A DNA stretch of 10,992 nt from Sulfurovum sp. (lineage in GTDB: Bacteria > Campylobacterota > Campylobacteria > Campylobacterales > Sulfurovaceae). The translations under genes were made by a program, and so were the position numbers. Below the pieces are notes generated by a model. That model searched no databases. It was not told the origin of the DNA and worked only from the letters and a program-made list of their open reading frames with translations. The DNA lies in assembly GCA_030626265.1 (NCBI GenBank), contig DAOUPF010000016.1, positions 1-10,992 of the forward strand, in the 5' to 3' direction. Shown in pieces: positions 6,096-10,992 of this stretch. How positions within the stretch are numbered: position 1 is the first letter of the stretch; every line of letters starts with the position of its first letter.

Positions 6096-6105
6096 TATAC
6101 AATAG
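6096..6105 (+). promoter_or_regulatory. Putative -10 region of radA
   Basis: TATACAATAG (core TACAAT 6098-6103) lies 27 nt before the radA ATG and is identical to the element upstream of the thioredoxin-like gene. AGGG, 7 nt before the ATG at 6133, serves as ribosome binding site. Confidence 0.5.
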
Positions 6106-6132
6106 TACAAGAAAAGAATATAGGGCATAAAA

Positions 6133-7488
6133 ATGGCAAAGAAAAAAACACTATTTGAGTGTCAATCATGTGGATTTCAGACACCTCGTTGGATGGGAAA
6201 ATGCCCATCATGTAATGAGTGGGAGAGTCTCATAGAGTTAAATAGTGAGCAGATAAAGTTTCTAAAAGAGACATCAACTATCAGCACACAGACTAATACC
6301 AATAAAGCAAAACCAATCACAGAGATAAATGAAGATAATGTCACCAGGTTCTCTTCGGGTAGCAGAGAGCTAGACTTGGTACTTGGTGGTGGTATAGTCC
6401 CTGGATCTTTGACACTCATAGGAGGAAGCCCAGGAGTAGGAAAGTCAACACTACTACTAAAGATAGCCGGAAATCTAGCCAAAACCAACAAAAAAGTACT
6501 ATATGTCTCAGGTGAAGAATCAGCTGGGCAAATCAAGCTAAGAGCCAACCGCTTAGATGCAAACCATGATGCTCTCTATCTACTCCCTGAGATTAGTCTA
6601 AGCTCTGTCATAGCAGAGATAAGTAGCAAGAGTTATGAGTTCATAATCATAGATTCCATACAGACTCTATATAGTGATGAGACTCCATCTGCTCCAGGGT
6701 CTGTCACACAAGTCAGAACCATAACTTTTGATCTGATGCGTATAGCAAAAAGTATGCATATTCCTATATTTATCATTGGGCATATCACAAAAGATGGCTC
6801 CATCGCAGGACCTAGAGTGCTGGAACATATGGTTGACATAGTTCTGTATTTTGAAGGTGACACCAATTCAGAACTGCGACTTCTGAGAGGGTTCAAAAAT
6901 CGTTTTGGCTCTACCAATGAGGTAGGAATATTTGAGATGAATAAACATGGGCTCAATGATGCAAAAAGTATGGCAGGTAAATTTTTTGACAAAGAGAAGT
7001 TGCAGTCTGGATCAGCATTAACTGTCATCATGGAAGGGTCTCGACCTATCATCATAGAAGTACAAGCTCTTGTATCCGAATCATATGGACATGCAAAAAG
7101 GAGCTCAACAGGATTTGATAACAATAGACTAAATATGTTATTGGCACTTTTAGAAAAAAAGCTAGATCTTCCATTAGGAACGCATGATGTCTTTATCAAT
7201 ATATCTGGTGGTGTCAAAGTAAATGAACCATCTGCTGATTTAGCAATAATAGCGGCTATTCTTAGTAGCTACAGAGATAGGGAATTGAGTGCAGAGACAC
7301 TATTTTTAGGTGAAGTAAGCCTCACTGGGGAGATAAGGGAAGTATCATCTCTCTCTCAGAGGATAAAAGAGATAGAAACACAAGGCTTCAAAAAAGCTAT
7401 CGTACCTACTAAACCTATAGAAAATAGCAACATTAAATGTTTTATAGCAGATGAAGTATCAAAAATCGTAGAATGGATATTTATTTAG
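6133..7488 (+). CDS. radA: DNA repair protein RadA
   Basis: RecA-related ATPase that drives branch migration of recombination intermediates in repair and transformation. 451 residues, the usual length. The N-terminal zinc finger is C10-x2-C13...C24-x2-C27. The ATPase core has Walker A GGSPGVGKST (97-106), Walker B-like FIIIDSIQ and the RadA-specific KNRFG (255-259). The C-terminal Lon-protease-like domain (~290-451) carries SGGVKVNEPSADLAI and EVSLTGEIREVSSLSQRI; as in other RadA proteins this region is structural and not known to be proteolytic. acpS follows by 14 nt. In the order I recall from C. jejuni radA follows ftsY directly; here tpx and an opposing acyltransferase gene lie between them. 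Confidence 0.97.
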   Translation: MAKKKTLFECQSCGFQTPRWMGKCPSCNEWESLIELNSEQIKFLKETSTISTQTNTNKAKPITEINEDNVTRFSSGSRELDLVLGGGIVPGSLTLIGGSPGVGKSTLLLKIAGNLAKTNKKVLYVSGEESAGQIKLRANRLDANHDALYLLPEISLSSVIAEISSKSYEFIIIDSIQTLYSDETPSAPGSVTQVRTITFDLMRIAKSMHIPIFIIGHITKDGSIAGPRVLEHMVDIVLYFEGDTNSELRLLRGFKNRFGSTNEVGIFEMNKHGLNDAKSMAGKFFDKEKLQSGSALTVIMEGSRPIIIEVQALVSESYGHAKRSSTGFDNNRLNMLLALLEKKLDLPLGTHDVFINISGGVKVNEPSADLAIIAAILSSYRDRELSAETLFLGEVSLTGEIREVSSLSQRIKEIETQGFKKAIVPTKPIENSNIKCFIADEVSKIVEWIFI

Positions 7489-7502
7489 ATATACTTCTAT
7501 TT

Positions 7503-7868
7503 ATGAAAATAGGTACAGATATTATACAAATTTCCCGTATTGAATTATCGTTAGATAAGTATGGTGATAAATTTAAAAAAAGATTTCTTAACTCACATGA
7601 GATAAATTTAGCAAAAAAGATAGAGTCGTTAGCAGGATTTTGGGCAGCAAAAGAGGCCATATCCAAAGCACTAGGATGTGGTATAGGGTCAAGATTAAGC
7701 TTCCATGATATTATCATATCAAAGGATCCAAGAGGTGCTCCATCTTTTACATTGAAAAGAAAAGCACAAAAACTACACCCCCTAAAAAATAGCTCACTAT
7801 CTATCAGTCATGATGGTGGTTTTGCTATAGCAGTAGTTGTGATAGATATGGAAGATAGTATAGATTAA
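7503..7868 (+). CDS. acpS: Holo-[acyl-carrier-protein] synthase
   Basis: Transfers 4'-phosphopantetheine from CoA to the serine of acyl carrier protein, required for fatty-acid synthesis. 121 residues from the chosen start, typical for AcpS. Metal and CoA-binding signatures are Asp6 in MKIGTDI and Glu51 in FWAAKEAISKALGCGIG. SLSISHDGGFAIAVVV (99-113) is the conserved C-terminal strand pair. An upstream in-frame ATG at 7473 would add ten residues (MDIYLDILLF) and overlap radA by 16 nt. I reject it because AcpS proteins begin at or a few residues before the (I)GTDI strand. Neither start has a strong Shine-Dalgarno sequence, so translation probably depends on coupling to radA, whose stop is 14 nt upstream. 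Confidence 0.94.
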   Translation: MKIGTDIIQISRIELSLDKYGDKFKKRFLNSHEINLAKKIESLAGFWAAKEAISKALGCGIGSRLSFHDIIISKDPRGAPSFTLKRKAQKLHPLKNSSLSISHDGGFAIAVVVIDMEDSID

Positions 7869-7889
7869 GTAATATCAAGTAAAATACTG

Positions 7890-7895
7890 TATAAA
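7890..7895 (+). promoter_or_regulatory. Possible -10 box of the small lipoprotein gene
   Basis: TATAAA directly preceded by CTG lies 26 nt before the ATG at 7922, in the 53-nt A/T-rich gap after acpS. No -35 is visible. Low-confidence, sequence-only call. Confidence 0.3.
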
Positions 7896-7921
7896 TACTT
7901 TGAAAATATGTAAGGAATAAA

Positions 7922-8365
7922 ATGAAATATATAGGATATGGATTATTAATTGTACTAGTTATGAGTGGATGTGCTCGTCATTATAGAAATGTTCCTGTAG
8001 ATGTTGTTGATACTAATGAAACTAACATTACTGGAACACTATATACACGAAGCTCTGAAGGCAAATATCATATCAAACCAGAGCCATATAGTATTGATTC
8101 AAACAAAACTGACCCTGAACTACTTGGACCTCAAACTACTATCAAGCGTGAAGCAAAAGTAGTGTCTGAAGTCGTAACTACTGTTGAAAGTCCCAAAGCT
8201 GTGGAGATACAACCTACAACAACAGCCTCTACTTCGTCTATGACTAAAGAGCAGTGTATAGCAATGATAGGTAATGAAAAATTTGAAAGATACAGCAAAA
8301 GATTTGGTGGAGAGAGTGGTGCTATCAAACGTTGTGCTATACTAAAAAGATTGAAGAGAAAATAA
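7922..8365 (+). CDS. Small lipoprotein with C-terminal two-cysteine module
   Basis: I do not recognise a named family. The 147-residue product has a signal peptide with lipobox VMSGC, giving lipidation at Cys17, so it is probably outer-membrane anchored. Residues ~18-105 are low in complexity and rich in Thr, Ser, Val and Glu, probably a disordered periplasmic linker. Residues ~107-147 are compact and basic: MTKEQCIAMIG, then EKFERYSKRFGG, then GAIKRCAILKRLKRK, with Cys112 and Cys138 able to form a disulfide in the periplasm. The pattern looks like a short helical domain; I have an impression of similar C-termini in other Campylobacterota proteins but cannot confirm it. AAGGA sits 6 nt before the ATG. 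A TATAAA at 7890-7895 may provide a promoter; otherwise it is read through from radA-acpS (53-nt gap). Confidence 0.85.
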   Translation: MKYIGYGLLIVLVMSGCARHYRNVPVDVVDTNETNITGTLYTRSSEGKYHIKPEPYSIDSNKTDPELLGPQTTIKREAKVVSEVVTTVESPKAVEIQPTTTASTSSMTKEQCIAMIGNEKFERYSKRFGGESGAIKRCAILKRLKRK

Positions 8366-8401
8366 CTACCTTAAATGGTTATTTTCTAAAATGAACCATT
8401 T
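8358..8401. terminator. Two overlapping hairpins at a convergent gene junction
   Basis: Hairpin A pairs GAAAATAAC (8358-8366) with GTTATTTTC (8378-8386), 9 bp. Hairpin B pairs AAATGGTT (8373-8380) with AACCATTT (8394-8401), and its loop continues the stem with ATTTT/AAAAT, about 13 bp with one bulged G. They share 8378-8386 and cannot form together. They cover both stop codons of the convergent lipoprotein and methyltransferase genes, so a bidirectional terminator is the simplest reading. Only short T runs follow. Confidence 0.55.
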
Positions 8402-9365
8402 TAAATCTATCCCCCATAATCGTAGGAGAGATAAGGGTTTTTACCTTATCTGCTTCTCGTAGATAATTTGCCTCTGTCGTACTCTTGGCATACTGCTCTA
8501 GTATATCTATCAAACCAAATCGTATCAAAGCCCTAGCTTGTGTCTCACAATCTATAGTCTCAAATCCTATAGTCTCAAAAGCCTCTATAACATGTCCAAA
8601 GTTTACATCATAAGTGATATCAGCCCTCTGGTAAGCTTCACTAAGAGTCAACTCTTCATCAAATAGTGGTAGGGTTTCATGCTCCTTGTAGATACGAACA
8701 GAAAAATCATTTCTCACATATCTCTCACCATAATCAAAGCTGATAAAGTCTATCTCTTTGATACCTGATGCCATATCTATGGCAAATTTATCATACCCTA
8801 CTGCAATCTCACCAGTAACTTGTCTATGTCTTGTAGTAAAATCTAAAATCTCTTGAGGGGCTTCATCCCACTCTATTTGATGATCTATAACTCTTGCAAG
8901 TTTTTTATCTTTGATAAGCTCACATGGAAAAGCATCAAAGATTTCATTTGCCACTACAAATGCATACTCTGCCTCAACGGCCAATATATCATCAAAGTAT
9001 TTTACCTCTATATCATCACCAAAACGACCCTGTATGTACTTTTGTTGTGCCTCTCTGACCTCTGGTTGTCTCTCTACTATACCAAAACTAAGAGATTTTA
9101 TGAGGTCTGGTTCGATTGTATATAGCCACTGTATCATGTCACAAAGCAAGTATCCTTGATGGGCTCCCACTTCTATAAGCCATGCATCTCTAGGTGCTCT
9201 TTGCTGGGATATAAGTTTATGAAAATAGTTGGCTATACTCGCACCAAAAAAAGCACTAGTACTCACTGCTGTATAAAAATCACCAGACTTTCCTATGGCT
9301 TTGAAGTTCTTATAATAGCCACCTTCTCCATAGAGCCATGAATTCATGTACTCCGAGAAATTCAA
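8379..9365 (-). CDS. SAM-dependent methyltransferase, MidA/NDUFAF7 (COG1565) family
   Basis: 328 residues, slightly shorter than most members. Family signatures: N-terminal FSEYMNSWLYGEGGYY (3-18), GDFYTAVSTSAFFG (28-41), SAM-binding loop IEVGAHQGYL (64-73), NEIFDAFP (140-147), FDYGE (210-214), ADITYDVNFGHV (248-259), and C-terminal MGDRFKMVHF. In mitochondria the family member NDUFAF7 methylates an arginine of a complex I subunit; the bacterial substrate is unknown to me. The start is TTG at 9365, overlapping the TGA of the upstream TolC-family gene (TTGA). AAGGTGAG lies just upstream. The in-frame ATG at residue 7 would remove part of the conserved N-terminus. Coupled translation after the TolC-like gene is likely. 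Confidence 0.88.
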   Translation of the reverse strand: MNFSEYMNSWLYGEGGYYKNFKAIGKSGDFYTAVSTSAFFGASIANYFHKLISQQRAPRDAWLIEVGAHQGYLLCDMIQWLYTIEPDLIKSLSFGIVERQPEVREAQQKYIQGRFGDDIEVKYFDDILAVEAEYAFVVANEIFDAFPCELIKDKKLARVIDHQIEWDEAPQEILDFTTRHRQVTGEIAVGYDKFAIDMASGIKEIDFISFDYGERYVRNDFSVRIYKEHETLPLFDEELTLSEAYQRADITYDVNFGHVIEAFETIGFETIDCETQARALIRFGLIDILEQYAKSTTEANYLREADKVKTLISPTIMGDRFKMVHFRK

Positions 9366-10543
9366 CCACTCACCTTAATATAAAGGCTCAATAGTTTTTG
9401 TTGCTTATCTATAGCAAATATTTGACGATCAAGCTTTTTTATCTTTAGTGAATTTAGCATAGTTTGAGTGTCTTGATTGGTCTTTTCTCCAGCTTTTACT
9501 AAATCTTTTGTTCTATTGTAGAGACTTCTATATAGTGATTCATCTTTTTTTGCAAGTGCTATTCTTTTATTGATGATATGAATACTTTGTCTAGCTACTG
9601 CATACTCTATCCCCGCAGTTCTTCGGCTATCTTGTAGCTCTGTTACTGACTGCATATAGCTCACACGACTTGACTCTATATCTTTGAAAGTGTTGATATT
9701 TAACGGCATTGAAATTTTAAATCCATATGTACTGTAATCATCATCCATAGTAGGAGATTCTTGGTCTGTATTGGTATATCTAGCATTTACTGAGATAGTT
9801 GGTAGGTATTTTGCCCAAGTCATTTTACTACTATACTCTTTCTCCAAAGTTATTAAACGCTTAGAAGTCAAACTTAGATTATTGTTTTTATAGTTGTTTA
9901 AAGATATTAACTTTAGGCTTGGAGTTTTTAGTCTATCAGGATTTTTTCTACTTAGAAGTTTAAATGAGTTTCTAAGAGTTGCTAATGTGAGCTCAATATC
10001 TAACATCTGAGATTCATCTTGATTGCGTTTTAGTATAGCTTGATCTAGGAAACTACTATCTAGTATACCTGCATCGTAGCTCTCCTGTTTTGTTCTGATA
10101 TCTATGTTGTCATTTCTAACCATCAGTCTCAATTTTTGATGCTGTAGCTTCGCTTTTTTGATGCCATAGAGTATCTCTATAGCTTGCCCTATCAACTGAC
10201 GCTTCTTTGTAGCTATCTCATGAGCATTCAAATCACCTAGAACTTTAGAGTACTTGATAGCGTAGTAAATGCCTCCCGATTTGAAGATAGGCTGATCTAT
10301 ACCTATACTAAAAGCAGAGCTAGACTGCGTACCACTAAGTGGCTGTGTAGTCCAGTTCTCTTGATAGCTGAGAGTTATCGGAGATATCCAGCTATCATGT
10401 AACATATCAGTCTGCAACTGGTTTTTTTCTTGTTGAAAATCAAATATCAAATTCTTTTCATTAGTGAGATAATTTTGAAGTTCACTTCCAGCAAACAAAC
10501 TGCCAAATCCTATAATGCTATATAGCAGAAATAACTTTTTCAA
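9362..10543 (-). CDS. TolC-family outer-membrane protein
   Basis: TolC-type proteins form trimeric outer-membrane channels for efflux pumps or type I secretion. 393 residues, on the short side for the family. Residues 1-18 (MKKLFLLYSIIGFGSLFA) form a signal peptide, with cleavage after Ala18 or Gly19. The mature part shows the internal duplication expected: long amphipathic helices separated by strand-like segments (SAFSIGIDQPIFKSGG near 75-90; YGFKISMPLNI near 270-280). The C-terminal helix has the repeat-like GEKTNQDTQTMLNSL. The start is TTG, 26 nt inside the 3' end of argD; an in-frame TAG at 10561 and the lack of an ATG before residue ~47 leave no better choice. No membrane-fusion or inner-membrane pump gene is in the window, so the partner is unknown. 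Confidence 0.88.
   Translation of the reverse strand: MKKLFLLYSIIGFGSLFAGSELQNYLTNEKNLIFDFQQEKNQLQTDMLHDSWISPITLSYQENWTTQPLSGTQSSSAFSIGIDQPIFKSGGIYYAIKYSKVLGDLNAHEIATKKRQLIGQAIEILYGIKKAKLQHQKLRLMVRNDNIDIRTKQESYDAGILDSSFLDQAILKRNQDESQMLDIELTLATLRNSFKLLSRKNPDRLKTPSLKLISLNNYKNNNLSLTSKRLITLEKEYSSKMTWAKYLPTISVNARYTNTDQESPTMDDDYSTYGFKISMPLNINTFKDIESSRVSYMQSVTELQDSRRTAGIEYAVARQSIHIINKRIALAKKDESLYRSLYNRTKDLVKAGEKTNQDTQTMLNSLKIKKLDRQIFAIDKQQKLLSLYIKVSG
9363..9376 (-). promoter_or_regulatory. Ribosome binding site and TTGA start/stop overlap
   Basis: On the minus strand AAGGTGAG (9376-9369) is followed by TGG and then TTG. The TTG shares two bases with the TGA stop of the TolC-family gene. An in-frame TAA at 9377-9375 limits upstream alternatives, leaving TTG or the ATG at 9347. 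Confidence 0.7.
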
Positions 10544-10992
10544 AACGATTAAACCCTTCTATAATTTCTTCTTTTGTGATAGTTAGTGGTGGTAAAAACC
10601 TAACTGTATTGCGACCAGCCTTTAGAGCTATGAGTCCCTCTTCAAATGCATTAGATACAATAGTCTGCTGTGTCTTGCTGTCCACTGCACGCAGCCCTAG
10701 CATCAGCCCTAGACCAACATTTTGTGAAAACAGCTTAGGGTAGTTTGTAGCAATTCTATCTAAATTTTCAGCAAAAAGATTAATCCTCTCATCTAAGGCT
10801 CCAGATGATTTTTCACCTTGTAGTACCTCAAGCACTGCCAAACCAGCACTAGTACTCAAAAAATTACCGCCAAATGTACTCCCATGATCACCAGGTTCAA
10901 ATATATCCTTGAGATTAGTCATAGCTACGCCTATAGGCACACCACCTGCTAGACCTTTTGCGAGAGTAATTACATCAGGTTCTATATCATAC
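10518..10992 (-). CDS. argD: Acetylornithine aminotransferase, C-terminal part
   Basis: PLP-dependent aminotransferase of arginine (and often lysine) biosynthesis, converting N-acetylglutamate semialdehyde to N-acetylornithine. Only the last 158 residues are in the window; the frame stays open to the right edge, so the GTG at 10940 is internal. The segment starts YDIEPDVITLAKGLAGGVPIG, where the Lys of LAKGL (codon 10958-10956) is the expected PLP Schiff-base lysine. HGSTFGGNFLSTSAGLAVLEVL follows (most relatives have GGNPL), and VRFLPPLTITKEEI lies near the end. Related class-III aminotransferases (AstC, GabT, LysJ) share this fold; the short form and the LAKGL and VRFLPPL contexts favour ArgD. 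It is the first visible gene of the unit and overlaps the TolC-family gene by 26 nt. Confidence 0.92.
   Translation of the reverse strand, partial: YDIEPDVITLAKGLAGGVPIGVAMTNLKDIFEPGDHGSTFGGNFLSTSAGLAVLEVLQGEKSSGALDERINLFAENLDRIATNYPKLFSQNVGLGLMLGLRAVDSKTQQTIVSNAFEEGLIALKAGRNTVRFLPPLTITKEEIIEGFNRFEKVISAI
10541..10558 (-). promoter_or_regulatory. Ribosome binding site before the TolC-family TTG start
   Basis: AAGGG (10558-10554) lies 10 nt before the TTG at 10543, inside the argD coding sequence. The in-frame stop at 10561-10559 directly precedes this stretch. The signal peptide would be lost if translation began at a later methionine, which supports the TTG. Confidence 0.65.

Noticed and set aside
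6633..7217. 194-codon open frame on the minus strand inside radA
   Set aside because: It lies wholly antisense to a clearly conserved RadA, shows no domain or ribosome binding site, and its composition is that of a reverse-frame shadow.
7473..7502. Upstream ATG extending AcpS by ten residues
   Set aside because: AcpS proteins start at or a few residues before the (I)GTDI strand; the extension overlaps radA and has no better ribosome binding site.
10938..10940. GTG at 10940 as the start of a short argD-like gene
   Set aside because: The frame continues upstream with the conserved PDVITLAKGLAGG motif, so it is internal to a longer argD running off the window.
1..10992. CRISPR array, toxin-antitoxin, restriction or other defence system, prophage or insertion sequence
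   Set aside because: No regularly spaced repeats, transposase, integrase or recognisable defence domains were found; nearly all the sequence is accounted for by housekeeping genes.

Overview
The window is an AT-rich, densely packed chromosomal stretch. It most likely comes from a Campylobacterota (epsilonproteobacterial) genome, possibly a Sulfurovum- or Sulfurimonas-like lineage, although the genus cannot be fixed from sequence alone. Three things point there. The block rny / 5-FCL / thioredoxin-like lipoprotein / ftsY / radA matches, from memory, the order around Cj1205-Cj1209 of Campylobacter jejuni. Promoters look like T-rich extended -10 boxes without a clear -35. FtsY is short and lacks a long acidic N-terminal domain. 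I see no tRNA, rRNA, CRISPR array, transposase or phage gene.

Layout, left to right. (1) 2-1009 (+): 3' part of a GGDEF-EAL cyclic-di-GMP protein, cut by the window edge. (2) 3121-1021 (-): a two-gene unit, 5-formyltetrahydrofolate cyclo-ligase then ribonuclease Y. (3) 3192-4647 (+): a thioredoxin-fold lipoprotein and ftsY, 1 nt apart, divergent from the previous pair across a 70-nt promoter region. (4) 4703-5215 (+): thiol peroxidase with its own promoter. (5) 5216-5334: an intergenic region holding two inverted copies of a REP/BIME-like palindromic unit. (6) 6015-5335 (-): a PlsC-type acyltransferase starting at TTG. (7) 6133-7868 (+): radA and acpS. (8) 7922-8365 (+): a small lipoprotein with a C-terminal two-cysteine module. 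(9) 10992-8379 (-): a tightly overlapping unit, argD (5' end outside the window), a TolC-family outer-membrane protein and a MidA/NDUFAF7-family methyltransferase.

Most genes are housekeeping: RNA decay, folate and one-carbon metabolism, membrane-protein targeting, recombination repair, phospholipid and acyl-carrier-protein biosynthesis, arginine biosynthesis and peroxide defence. I do not see a convincing new multi-gene system. The points most worth a second look are the thioredoxin-fold lipoprotein whose CxxC is SxxS, the paired palindromic repeat beside tpx/plsC, the apparent insertion of tpx-repeat-plsC into a conserved gene block, an 11-bp perfect hairpin inside a coding sequence, two mutually exclusive hairpins between convergent genes, and three minus-strand genes that appear forced to start at TTG.
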